Source: JAAERC01 sp032123495 (lineage in GTDB: Bacteria > Zixibacteria > MSB-5A5 > GN15 > PGXB01). Taken from it: DNA of 9,241 nucleotides. This document shows positions 1-8,430 of this stretch, piece after piece; position 1 is the first letter of the stretch; each line of letters starts with the position of its first letter. The translations under genes were made by a program, and so were the position numbers. Below the pieces are notes generated by a model. It had not been told where the DNA came from, ran no database searches, and saw nothing but the letters and a program-made list of their open reading frames with translations. The stretch covers positions 1 to 9,241 of the forward strand of contig JAQBFG010000051.1 of the NCBI GenBank assembly GCA_032123495.1, given 5' to 3'.

Positions 1-889
1 CTCCACTAAGACATTTAAGGTTTCAATAGACGCTGGAACTCCGGCTCAAACCGAGATCGAGAATATCGGTTCAATATTAATGCCGGATGAAAGTAAAATA
101 TCTGATACGGCAAAAACGACAGTGTTGATAAAGACAGCACCAAAACTTGATATTTCCAAAACTGTCGATCTTGCCAGAGCCTATGCCGGTGAGACATTAA
201 CCTACACAATATCAATTTCCAATACCGGTGATGCTGCCGATGAGTCTGTCTGGGTGTCCGATCCGATTCCTCAGAATGCGACTTATGTCGATGGTTCAGT
301 GACTGGTGGCGGTGATTATAATGCCAACTCAGAAACGGTCAGTTGGAATATATCTGTCCTGGCCGGTGAATCATCACCCGATCTGACCTTCAAGGTATTA
401 ATTAATAAAGGAACTCCTGATCAGACAATTATCAGGAATATCGGTTCGATATTATATCCTGATGAAACCTTCCAATCAGATACTGCTTTGACAACTGTGC
501 TGGCTGGTCCTTCACCGGATCTGAATATTACCAAAACTGTTGATAAACTGACAGCTTATGCTGGTGATACCTTAACCTATACACTCTTTGTTTCCAACAG
601 TGGCGAGGCTGCCGATGAGGCTGTCTGGGTAACGGACCCGATCCCTCAGAATGTTACTTATGTTGACGGTTCCATAACTGGCGGCGGCGTTTATAGTGCG
701 CAGGCAGAAATAATTGATTGGAACATCTCTGTTGCGGCTGGAGGTTCATCACCTGATCTGACCTTTAAGGTTGTTATCGATGATGGTACCCCGGGTCAAA
801 CCGAGATTGAAAATATCGGTTCGATTCTGTTTCCTGATGATAGCAGGCTATCTGATAGTGCAAGAACTATTGTTTTGGAAACATTGGAG
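1..889 (+). repeat. Tandem 375-bp coding repeats (DUF11 units in exact register)
   Basis: Two complete units (140-514 and 515-889) and the last 139 bases of a preceding one repeat with a period of exactly 375 bases (125 codons). The 10-mer ATATCGGTTC, encoding the N-I-G-S block, recurs at 63, 438 and 813, exactly one period apart. Protein blocks such as A-A-D-E-x-V-W-V, D-P-I-P-Q-N and S-P-D-L-T-F-K-V are shared, while many third codon positions differ. The copies therefore look like older duplications kept by selection on the protein, not recent ones. Downstream units lose the register, with start-to-start spacings of 435, 363, 369 and 387 bases, and diverge in sequence. Confidence 0.9.
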
Positions 890-3800
890 CCGGATATTGA
901 ACTTGTCAAACAGGTGGACTCATTGATCGCCTCACCTGGAAGTATCTTAACCTATAATCTTAAGTTTACCAATACCGGTAATACCTCGATTACTGAAATC
1001 ACTGCCTGGGATAAGCTACCTGAATTTACTTCGTATGTCGATGGTAGTGCAACCGCTGGCGGTACTTATGATGCAACCGATAATCAGGTCAATTGGGATT
1101 GGCAGGTCGGTTCGATCGCACCAGGCCACTCAATTGACTTATCTTTCAAGGTTAAAATTGACGGTACTGCCAAACTGGGGACACAGATCACCAATATCGG
1201 GTATGCTGCTTTACCGCTTGATCAATTTGTTCCTGGCAAAATAAATGGTTCAGAATTATATCTCACTCTGGATACGGTCAATTCCAATCAGGTAATAACG
1301 GTGATTGATATCAAGACCGGTGAGGATGATCTGACCATATTTAAGAAAGTCAGTGATACCTATGCATCCCCAGGAAGTGTCCTGACTTATGATCTGACTG
1401 TTACCAATACCGGCTCAGAGACGTTAAGCAATATTGTTTTTGCCGATACGATTCCGGATCTGACTACCTATCTCGCCGGTTCGGTTACCGGTGGTGCAGT
1501 CTATGATGGTACCGATGGTAGTCTGACCTGGACAGTCAGTTCACTGGCACAGAATCAATCAGTGACATATCGGTTTAGTGTCAGGGTTGATACCGATACT
1601 CCCGATGCGGCGATAATATCGAATCAGGCCTTTATCATTGAACCGACAATAATTGATGGAAATATTGTCAGGACGACAGTTCTGCGGGAAATGATATCGG
1701 TTGTTAAATCGGTTGATAAGTTCCAGGTGACTATCGGTGACACTTTGACCTATACGATCTCTTATACCAATAATTCACAGGCCGATGTTAGTAATTTTAT
1801 TATCGCTGATACTCTTCCCGAAGGGTTAAATTATATCAATGGTTCAGTTTCGACCTTTGGGCTTTATAATCCAATCAACAATACCGTTGCATGGAAGATT
1901 CCGATAGTACCGGCAAACAGTTCCGGCTCGGTACATTTCAGCGTTGAAATTGATGAGTCGGTTCCCAACCAAAGCGCGATTGAGAATTTTGTAATATTCC
2001 AGGGTGACGATATTCCGATTGACACCAGTAATCTGGTCATTGTGACTATTACCTTCCCGGAAATGGTTATGAACAAAACGGTTGACCAGGTAATTGCTAT
2101 TCCGGGTGATACGGTAACATATACAATTAATAGTTTCAATGATGGCGCCAGTCCTCTTAATGATGCCGTTCTAATCGATATCCTTCCTGCTAACTTCGAA
2201 TATGTTTCGGGAACTGCCACAGTTAATGGTACATCTGTTACCGTTACAGGAACCAATATTTTAACATTCCCGGTGGGAACATTAGATGTTGGCGAGTCGG
2301 CCGAAATCATTTATGATGTTGCCATATTACCGGCAGCCGATCGGGCGCTTTTGCATGTTAACTCAGCGATTCTTCGTGGAACAACCAACTCCGGAGCGAC
2401 TCAGGAATTTGGGCCGGTTCAGGCAATTGTATCATTGCAGACGCCAAGATTAATGATCACCAAAAGAGCGGAAGTTACCAGCTCCATCGCCGGAAGTTTT
2501 GTACCATTTGAAGTCACCGTAACCAATGTTGCTAATTTGGCTGTTGAAAATGTTATTATCACCGACTCAATGTCATCCGGATTCTTCTATGTTGAAGGTT
2601 CATCGACTTTTGATGGAGTTGCCGTTACTGATCCGACTGGTACCAATCCTTATGATTGGTTTGTCGGAACTATCGGTTCTGGGCAGACGATAACATTGCA
2701 GTATCTAACGCAGTTGGGGACTTCGGTTCCTTCAGGCCCTGCTGAGAATACTGCCTGGGCAGCAGGAACAGTTGGCGGCGAACCGGTTAGAACGACTAAT
2801 GTCATCGCGCGGGTTAATGTGATATCGACCAATATTCCGGGCGCTATTCGCGGTAAGATAATTATCGATTGTGATGATGACGATATCGCTGACACCGATT
2901 CGATGTTAACCGGTATTGACATTTATCTTGATGACGGTTCTAATTCGAAGGTTAATGAAAAAGGTATGTTCTATTTTGGAACCGTTCGCGCCGGTGAACA
3001 TGTGGTGGCTATTGATATTCGCGATTTGTTGAATTATGAATTGGTCGGGGGACAGGATGGTTCGGTGCTTGTTTATGTTCATGAGGCCGGTGAATCGTAT
3101 GTTACATTTAAGATCTGCCCAGCCTACCCGAAACTTTCGATAACTAAAGAAGCTGCAATTCTTCCGAAGATCCGAGTTTCCAAGACGGCCAGCCTTAGTG
3201 ACAGTATGATAACCGATTCCAATGGTGTCACTATCGATTATAATATATTAATTGAAACCAGTTTTGGAGTCAAACCGGGCGAGGTAGTTGTTGTTGACTC
3301 GTTCCCTGATGAAACCCGGAAGATTATTTTTGTCGACGATACCCGTGAGCCATCTGATACCGGTAAAGTTCTCCGGTACGTGATTGATTCACCTGGCGAA
3401 AAACATCTAAAACAATCGGTTTATTATTCAATGGAAAATCTCGATTTCGATAGCGATCGTTTCCTGACTAATAATATTCATCTTGAAGGCACCATCGATG
3501 TCGAGACCAAAAAATCGACATCGGTTAAGAGCAGTCCGGTTGAATTATCGATTGGACCATTTAACTCGGTTTCCGCCGGTGAAATTGAAATCAAGATGAT
3601 AGCGGCTCATTTTGTGACAGCCATGGTATATTTGCAGGAAAATGATCTGACACCGATAGCAGATCTAGCCGATTCTATAAGGAAATACTCCGATTTTGAT
3701 ATTAAGGTCGAGGGTCACGCCGATTATCGTCCGATTCATACCAAACGGTTCCCATCCAACTGGGAACTATCAACCGAACGAGCCAGATCGGTGATAAACC

Positions 3801-4399
3801 GATTTGTCGAATTCCATGGTCTTGATAGTTCAATGTTCACCTACGAAGGTTTTGCCGCGACTCGTCCGATTGATCGTGGACATACTGAAGCTTCATGGTG
3901 GAAAAATCGTCGTGCCGAAGTTATTCTTAGCGGTACTTTGAAAGGCGGTATTGAATTCAGCGGCGACCTGAGCCAGAAATGGAGTCAATCGACACTATTA
4001 GAACTGGAGCCGACGGATTGGGATACTTTGTTATTCGCCTCAGAATCAAAATCTGAATCAGAGTTGATTAACACCTGGGAGGTTTTGATAACCGTTGACA
4101 ATATTGGCCCGGGCAAAGCGAGCAAGGTTGTTATTGAAGATCTGCTTCCGGTTGGCGCCGTTTATGAAAAAGGCAGTGCCAGTGTCAATGGTCGTAAAGT
4201 ATCTGCTGATCTTGATGATAATAATAATCTGGTTATCGGTTCGGGTGATATTCCTGAAGGTAACAGGGTTGAAATTCGTTACCGTATTCAAGCCGAAGAG
4301 AATTCATCTTTAATCGGTGGCGGCAAAGCTGTTATTGAAATCGAACATCGCGATATCGGTACTGTTAAACAGGAATCCAATCCGATTCGATTTTATTAG
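1..4399 (+). CDS. Giant DUF11-repeat surface protein with OmpA-like peptidoglycan-binding domain (5' end missing)
   Basis: The reading frame is open from base 2 to the TAG at 4397-4399, so 1465 residues are visible and the start lies outside the window. Numbering from base 2, DUF11-type units (P-x-L-x-I-x-K-x-V-D ... G-x-x-L-T-Y-T ... V-x-D-x-I-P ... Y-V-x-G-S) begin near residues 47, 172, 297, 442, 563, 686 and 815, after the tail of an earlier unit. An SdrB/carboxypeptidase-regulatory-like domain follows (about 946-1039) with an Asp-rich D-C-D-D-D-D stretch and the G-x-F-x-F-x-x-V-x-x-G-E-H signature. Then come a divergent beta-rich segment (about 1056-1200), an OmpA/MotB-like domain (about 1201-1315; G-H-A-D with D1241, L-S-T-E-R-A with R1260, N-R-R-A-E-V near 1302) and a final DUF11-like unit (about 1350-1465). 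DUF11 proteins are typically extracellular and adhesive or structural. The OmpA fold suggests tethering to peptidoglycan. No LPXTG motif or T9SS-type C-terminal domain is seen. Domain calls are strong; the biological role is inferred. Confidence 0.93.
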   Translation, partial: STKTFKVSIDAGTPAQTEIENIGSILMPDESKISDTAKTTVLIKTAPKLDISKTVDLARAYAGETLTYTISISNTGDAADESVWVSDPIPQNATYVDGSVTGGGDYNANSETVSWNISVLAGESSPDLTFKVLINKGTPDQTIIRNIGSILYPDETFQSDTALTTVLAGPSPDLNITKTVDKLTAYAGDTLTYTLFVSNSGEAADEAVWVTDPIPQNVTYVDGSITGGGVYSAQAEIIDWNISVAAGGSSPDLTFKVVIDDGTPGQTEIENIGSILFPDDSRLSDSARTIVLETLEPDIELVKQVDSLIASPGSILTYNLKFTNTGNTSITEITAWDKLPEFTSYVDGSATAGGTYDATDNQVNWDWQVGSIAPGHSIDLSFKVKIDGTAKLGTQITNIGYAALPLDQFVPGKINGSELYLTLDTVNSNQVITVIDIKTGEDDLTIFKKVSDTYASPGSVLTYDLTVTNTGSETLSNIVFADTIPDLTTYLAGSVTGGAVYDGTDGSLTWTVSSLAQNQSVTYRFSVRVDTDTPDAAIISNQAFIIEPTIIDGNIVRTTVLREMISVVKSVDKFQVTIGDTLTYTISYTNNSQADVSNFIIADTLPEGLNYINGSVSTFGLYNPINNTVAWKIPIVPANSSGSVHFSVEIDESVPNQSAIENFVIFQGDDIPIDTSNLVIVTITFPEMVMNKTVDQVIAIPGDTVTYTINSFNDGASPLNDAVLIDILPANFEYVSGTATVNGTSVTVTGTNILTFPVGTLDVGESAEIIYDVAILPAADRALLHVNSAILRGTTNSGATQEFGPVQAIVSLQTPRLMITKRAEVTSSIAGSFVPFEVTVTNVANLAVENVIITDSMSSGFFYVEGSSTFDGVAVTDPTGTNPYDWFVGTIGSGQTITLQYLTQLGTSVPSGPAENTAWAAGTVGGEPVRTTNVIARVNVISTNIPGAIRGKIIIDCDDDDIADTDSMLTGIDIYLDDGSNSKVNEKGMFYFGTVRAGEHVVAIDIRDLLNYELVGGQDGSVLVYVHEAGESYVTFKICPAYPKLSITKEAAILPKIRVSKTASLSDSMITDSNGVTIDYNILIETSFGVKPGEVVVVDSFPDETRKIIFVDDTREPSDTGKVLRYVIDSPGEKHLKQSVYYSMENLDFDSDRFLTNNIHLEGTIDVETKKSTSVKSSPVELSIGPFNSVSAGEIEIKMIAAHFVTAMVYLQENDLTPIADLADSIRKYSDFDIKVEGHADYRPIHTKRFPSNWELSTERARSVINRFVEFHGLDSSMFTYEGFAATRPIDRGHTEASWWKNRRAEVILSGTLKGGIEFSGDLSQKWSQSTLLELEPTDWDTLLFASESKSESELINTWEVLITVDNIGPGKASKVVIEDLLPVGAVYEKGSASVNGRKVSADLDDNNNLVIGSGDIPEGNRVEIRYRIQAEENSSLIGGGKAVIEIEHRDIGTVKQESNPIRFY
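890..2836 (+). repeat. Divergent DUF11 repeats of variable length
   Basis: Five more DUF11-type units begin at about 890, 1325, 1688, 2057 and 2444. Each opens with a hydrophobic/Lys motif (for example I-x-L-V-K-x-V-D, L-T-I-F-K-K-V, M-V-M-N-K-T-V-D, L-M-I-T-K-R-A). Each is followed by G-x-x-x-x-Y-x-x-x-x-x-N and a Y-x-x-G-S/T strand. Unit lengths are 145, 121, 123, 129 and about 131 residues. The long first one carries an extra segment before the next unit. These lie inside the giant surface protein and are listed separately because the repeat period changes here. Confidence 0.8.
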
Positions 4400-4417
4400 A
4401 ATTGTACTATGATATAA

Positions 4418-4449
4418 AAAGGGAGAAGCTGTTTCAAGCTTCTCCCTTT
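4418..4449. terminator. Bidirectional intrinsic terminator between convergent genes
   Basis: A 13-bp perfect stem (4418-4430 pairing with 4437-4449, core GGGAGAAGCT/AGCTTCTCCC) encloses a six-base loop GTTTCA. On the plus strand it is followed by T residues at 4451-4456. On the minus strand the A-run at 4416-4420 gives a U-tract. It lies 18 bases after the stop of the giant surface protein and 26 bases beyond the stop of the converging operon, so it can end transcription from both sides. Confidence 0.92.
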
Positions 4450-4475
4450 ATTTTTTATCTGATCTGAATCTATTA

Positions 4476-6413
4476 TTAATCTTCTTTGAGCAGAATTATT
4501 CGATTGTTGTCATTTCGGTCGGCCAGAAGAAGTGTCCGAAGCGACAGCCATTCTTCGGCGGAGTAATCAGTTTTATTTAAAATAAGCGAGCGAGCCACGG
4601 TCAGCTTTTTGCCATTTTTATCAGTTTCAGTTGAGTGGATTGAAAATTTCCCGATTTCATTTTCAATTTTATTATTTTCCGGATAAGCAATCAGATCAAG
4701 CCCCTCCAGATTTAAAGTCAGTTCGATATTTTGACGCATCAGACTTGAAAAACGCATTGGTGAGGTCCTCTGATTATGAAAGAGCTCAATATTGTCTGGA
4801 AGATTAGCCAAAATTCCACAGGTTGATTCGCCGAGGCTTAATTCTATTCTTTCTTCCTTATCGATAGTTAAGGAATCAATCTCAAACTGAAAACCAAAGA
4901 TCGATCTCAGACGGGTAAACTCGCTCGGATTACAACTGGTAAGTTTGGCATTTTCAAAAATGGATGACACCAGGTTATCAAAATATTCAAATGCCTCATT
5001 GTCCATGCCTGCTAACTCCAAAAACTGATTAAAGTAATTGCTGGCGCTAAAATATCCGGTTCCGGTAAAACGATTTTTCTCAGCATCATAAGAAAGCTCT
5101 ATTCTGATGTCGTTGATACTGGTTTTATCGTCACCCTTAATGCGGATGTTTGGTGTTTCATCGTTGCCAGCCAACCAGGCCATACGACTGAAGAAACTTT
5201 GTGGACCACTTTTGATTTCGCTTGAGATCGGGTCATAATATGCGGCTAAATTTTCACCCGAGAGCCAGAGACCGAGTTCGCTCAATTGTGTCAAGCCGGG
5301 GACATTAATATTTATATCACCAAAACAGGGACTGAGAAAAACCGGAAGAGTATTTATTCCTGCTTTTGAAAACATTGCTCCTGCCAAAATGGCCCGATCC
5401 AACGTATGTCCGTAAGTTGATTCAAATGTCTTTACAGCCGGCCGCATACTTGTTAACCAGTATTTCCAGTCATAGTCAATATGGGTTGTTTTATCGTTCA
5501 CATATCCTGCAATGAGGCGGACTTTATCTCGGTCGGTATAAGCTCCTTCTAATAACGAGTCGAGCTGTTCCTTTAAATATGTATCACCAATAGCAGCTTC
5601 ATCAAATTGAGATCTGATATGTGCCCCAATACTGGCCCAATCTTTCCAGGTTGACCAGATGATAAAAGATTCATTGTTTTCGATATTTGTCGGAGGAGGA
5701 AATGTTTTGGCACCATAAGGTCCTCTTTGCCAACTGTATATATCCAATCCGAGGGTTTCATCGGTTCTTTTTGTTGGTGCCGGAACACCGGGGAATTCAT
5801 AGATATGGGGCCACCAGCTTGATGGTAATTCGAATCCAAACCATGATCTGATTACCGGTTCATCCCTATTAAAGGTCCAGCTACCATCCCAACCGCGACG
5901 AAAAGCTTCTTTATCTTCGATAGAATATGCTATTTCGAGGATGCAGGGAAGTTCAATCCCCTCATGAAGCAGCATCATTTCACGTATGTTGGCATAATCG
6001 TAGGCATTGAGAAGTTCTTCGGGCAGTGTTTCCACAATACCGTTCGGTCCGGTTTCCCACCATTTATTATCGCGCCAGGTTCGAACTGTGGTGACATGCA
6101 GGGTACATTTTGAAGCATCATAGGGAACACGAACATCTCCATAATGTTCAATTGCGATTTCGGTGTTTATCCAGATGATCCGGTGGACAAATTTTTCATA
6201 GCGACTATTTTTGTTTAATCGTATTCTTTCGCTGTCCAACAGAATAACCGCATCTTCGGCATTCATATCTAAGGTTGCTCCTGCTTCTTTCATCAGCTGT
6301 GAAATATCGACCGCGCCATCAATCGAAATCTGGGCCGATACGTTAACATTGCCCGATATTAAATAGCCAATAATCATCAGTGACGGAATAATAAGCTTAT
6401 TTATCAATTTCAT
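4476..6413 (-). CDS. Exported DUF3857/transglutaminase-like protein, probably catalytically dead
   Basis: The gene encodes 645 residues. Residues 1-27 form a signal peptide: a basic start, a hydrophobic core, and V-S-A before Gln28. A DUF3857-type beta-rich region follows (about 50-250), then a transglutaminase-like region (about 290-400) and a beta-rich C-terminal part. Compared with the intact upstream paralogue, the G-x-C-K-D-x-A nucleophile motif reads G335-H-T-L-D-R-A, so Thr337 replaces the catalytic Cys. No His lies between residue 337 and the retained Y-Y-D394-P that matches the third triad residue. Peptide cross-linking or cysteine protease chemistry is therefore unlikely; binding or a chaperone/partner role is an inference. 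The start overlaps the stop of the upstream gene by four bases (ATGA) and is preceded by AAGGTGG, so translation is probably coupled. Family assignment is good; substrate and function are unknown. Confidence 0.88.
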   Translation of the reverse strand: MKLINKLIIPSLMIIGYLISGNVNVSAQISIDGAVDISQLMKEAGATLDMNAEDAVILLDSERIRLNKNSRYEKFVHRIIWINTEIAIEHYGDVRVPYDASKCTLHVTTVRTWRDNKWWETGPNGIVETLPEELLNAYDYANIREMMLLHEGIELPCILEIAYSIEDKEAFRRGWDGSWTFNRDEPVIRSWFGFELPSSWWPHIYEFPGVPAPTKRTDETLGLDIYSWQRGPYGAKTFPPPTNIENNESFIIWSTWKDWASIGAHIRSQFDEAAIGDTYLKEQLDSLLEGAYTDRDKVRLIAGYVNDKTTHIDYDWKYWLTSMRPAVKTFESTYGHTLDRAILAGAMFSKAGINTLPVFLSPCFGDININVPGLTQLSELGLWLSGENLAAYYDPISSEIKSGPQSFFSRMAWLAGNDETPNIRIKGDDKTSINDIRIELSYDAEKNRFTGTGYFSASNYFNQFLELAGMDNEAFEYFDNLVSSIFENAKLTSCNPSEFTRLRSIFGFQFEIDSLTIDKEERIELSLGESTCGILANLPDNIELFHNQRTSPMRFSSLMRQNIELTLNLEGLDLIAYPENNKIENEIGKFSIHSTETDKNGKKLTVARSLILNKTDYSAEEWLSLRTLLLADRNDNNRIILLKED

Positions 6414-8422
6414 TTTGTACCACCTTTCACGGCCTTAAAAACTGTCGCGGCGTAATCGGTACCGTCCGAAATGACTTTTCGGAAACCTTTATAACCTTCC
6501 GGTGGTATCTGGCGCCGTTTAAGATCAACTATCTGCTTAACTGTAAAACTGTTCTTATTCATTTTGCAACTTCCCTTGAAATAAACATAAGTATCGTCAA
6601 TTTCCAAACTATCTTCAGGTTCTGTCACCTTATACCCGGACGGCAGGCTGATAGTTTCATTTGCATCAACATGCTCGGTATAATACAGGAAGAGATCATC
6701 ATTCCGTTCTTCGGGCCAGTCGAAGGCACCCCGGAAAAAAATACGATTGTTCATAATGATCTGCATCATCGGACTCTTGAATTCCAACGTCTCTCCGATT
6801 TTTCGAGCATATTGAGGTAATCGATATTTTATTTTCCACCACATTCCGGTTTTAAAATCTAAAACATCACCATGTTCAAATTCAATAATTTCTATTTGCT
6901 CACCAGCTTTGCTAAAAAATTGCGCAAGTTTGTTCCTTGTTTGTGAGAGTGGATACCAGACCAACAAGCCTCGCAAGTAGCCATCAACGGCACCTTCAGA
7001 TTTGAGCTCCATTGTCGCTTCAAAGGTTCCGTCGGAAAGAATCTTGCCTTTGTTTGAAACGATAAGAGGCGATTGTTCGGGTGGGCTGTATGGAATATTA
7101 TCAAGAGTTTCGCCTTCCGGTGATCCTATCAAATAATGCTGCTCGGCCTCAAGCAGACTCCAGATATCTTTGTTATATGGCACCCAGGTCGGATCATACA
7201 TTACAAATTGTCCGTCAGATTTTTTCAGCGCCACCACACAATGGTTAAACTGATCGGCTGGCACCTCATCAATTCTTGCTCCGGCCAGCGTCATCGCCCC
7301 ATAAGAATCCATTCCCGCTGCGCGCATCATCGTTATCAGCATCCCAGCAATATCTTTACAGACACCGCTGCGTTGTTCGAAAATCATTTCGCCCGAATGA
7401 AGTGTGAACCCTTCGCCCTGACCCATTGTCTGCCCGCTGTATCTTATATTCTGGGCGACCCAGTGCAACAGTTCAAATGCCTTTTCTTCCTCGGTGCCGT
7501 TAGTTAACCCGGCAGTAGCAAAAATTTCGTCGACCTTCTCTTTGATAGCATCGGTATATTCAAACTGTTTTTCGTTCACATCAAAAAACCAGCGGCTTTT
7601 AGCTTCCCAACTTTCGACTGTCGCCATAACCACTTTGGTAAACATATCAGTATTATCCGGGTGATACTGTTCCGGTTCCCAGGCTGAAATATTTTTTCCC
7701 CACCAGGCATAGGTGGTGGTGTCTGCATTGTATGATGTGCTGCTAAAAAGTGCTCCATTGTAAACCTGCGATTGCAGTCTTTTATCAGCCGGTAGTTTTA
7801 AAACATATTTTTTAAAAACAATCGGGGCGGTTTCTTTAAATACAACAATCTCAAAATATTCTCCCGGCATTGGTGGCGTGTAATCAATTATTCCATCAGA
7901 ACCGTTTTGATTGGAATTGAGCAGGGCATACGAATAACCTTTTTTGAAAAATTCAATTTCGACGCCATCGCCGATTTGCAAACGGGGAAGCTGAAGCAGC
8001 TTATATCGATCTTTCCAGTATATTGCATCTTGCGGCGCCGGAACATCAATGATAGTTTCAATCGATATCGTAATAAGCGAGTCACCTCGAATAATATTTA
8101 CTTTTAGTATTTCGACATAGTTGGTGAGCGGTTCATAATACCATTTCAGTACCGCATGCTCCCGGCAACCTTCTTCGGTCAGAATTTTATAAAGCAAATA
8201 GCTGCTGATATTTGAAACGCCTTTTTCATCAACGCGGTTAATAACCGAATCGCAAACAATAAGGTAGGCAGCACTATCATAGTCGTCGGCAGTTCCGGCA
8301 TTTTCGATTTTTGAAAATATCGTTGGCGGTGGACTGTCACCTGGCGGCAATGGTTTATCTGATTGAGCCGATGCTGATATTGAGATCGCCAGTAATAAGA
8401 TTATGATAAAATATATTTTCAT
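6410..8422 (-). CDS. Exported DUF3857/transglutaminase-like protein with intact catalytic triad
   Basis: The gene encodes 670 residues. The signal peptide (1-19) has a long Ile/Leu core and ends A-S-A before Gln20. A DUF3857-type domain spans about 50-260. The transglutaminase-like core (about 290-415) shows R-S-G-V-C355-K-D, Q-F-N-H394-C-V-V and M-Y-D410-P-T-W, the expected Cys-His-Asp triad. A beta-rich C-terminal region of about 240 residues completes the architecture common to these proteins in Bacteroidota and relatives. By family it acts outside the cytoplasm, on a protein or peptide amide; the substrate is not known and it could be a hydrolase or a cross-linker. It is the first gene of a two-gene operon with an inactive-looking paralogue. 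The start is supported by AGGAGA eight bases upstream and by the signal peptide beginning at this Met. Confidence 0.92.
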   Translation of the reverse strand: MKIYFIIILLLAISISASAQSDKPLPPGDSPPPTIFSKIENAGTADDYDSAAYLIVCDSVINRVDEKGVSNISSYLLYKILTEEGCREHAVLKWYYEPLTNYVEILKVNIIRGDSLITISIETIIDVPAPQDAIYWKDRYKLLQLPRLQIGDGVEIEFFKKGYSYALLNSNQNGSDGIIDYTPPMPGEYFEIVVFKETAPIVFKKYVLKLPADKRLQSQVYNGALFSSTSYNADTTTYAWWGKNISAWEPEQYHPDNTDMFTKVVMATVESWEAKSRWFFDVNEKQFEYTDAIKEKVDEIFATAGLTNGTEEEKAFELLHWVAQNIRYSGQTMGQGEGFTLHSGEMIFEQRSGVCKDIAGMLITMMRAAGMDSYGAMTLAGARIDEVPADQFNHCVVALKKSDGQFVMYDPTWVPYNKDIWSLLEAEQHYLIGSPEGETLDNIPYSPPEQSPLIVSNKGKILSDGTFEATMELKSEGAVDGYLRGLLVWYPLSQTRNKLAQFFSKAGEQIEIIEFEHGDVLDFKTGMWWKIKYRLPQYARKIGETLEFKSPMMQIIMNNRIFFRGAFDWPEERNDDLFLYYTEHVDANETISLPSGYKVTEPEDSLEIDDTYVYFKGSCKMNKNSFTVKQIVDLKRRQIPPEGYKGFRKVISDGTDYAATVFKAVKGGTK
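6420..6426 (-). promoter_or_regulatory. Ribosome binding site of the downstream transglutaminase-like gene
   Basis: AAGGTGG on the minus strand lies six bases before the ATG at 6411-6413. It sits inside the last codons of the upstream gene, whose TGA overlaps that ATG. This decides the start and supports coupled translation of the pair. Confidence 0.75.
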
Positions 8423-8430
8423 AAGCTACT

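Noticed and set aside
63..822. Recurring ATATCGGTTC as a possible DNA signal or CRISPR-like repeat
   Set aside because: It always encodes the same N-I-G-S position of the protein repeat at a 375-base period, so it reflects repeated coding sequence, not a separate DNA element.
1864..2310. 148-codon minus-strand ORF inside the giant surface protein gene
   Set aside because: It is antisense to DUF11 repeat sequence; its Thr/Ile/Val-rich product is the expected by-product of the opposite strand's codons.
5000..6413. Treating the downstream transglutaminase-like gene as a decaying pseudogene
   Set aside because: The reading frame is full length, with signal peptide, ribosome binding site and coupled start intact; only catalytic residues are replaced, which fits a maintained pseudoenzyme better.
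7136..7507. 123-codon plus-strand ORF inside the active transglutaminase-like gene
   Set aside because: It is antisense to the region encoding the conserved catalytic motifs, has no domain pattern or ribosome binding site, and looks like a codon-usage shadow.
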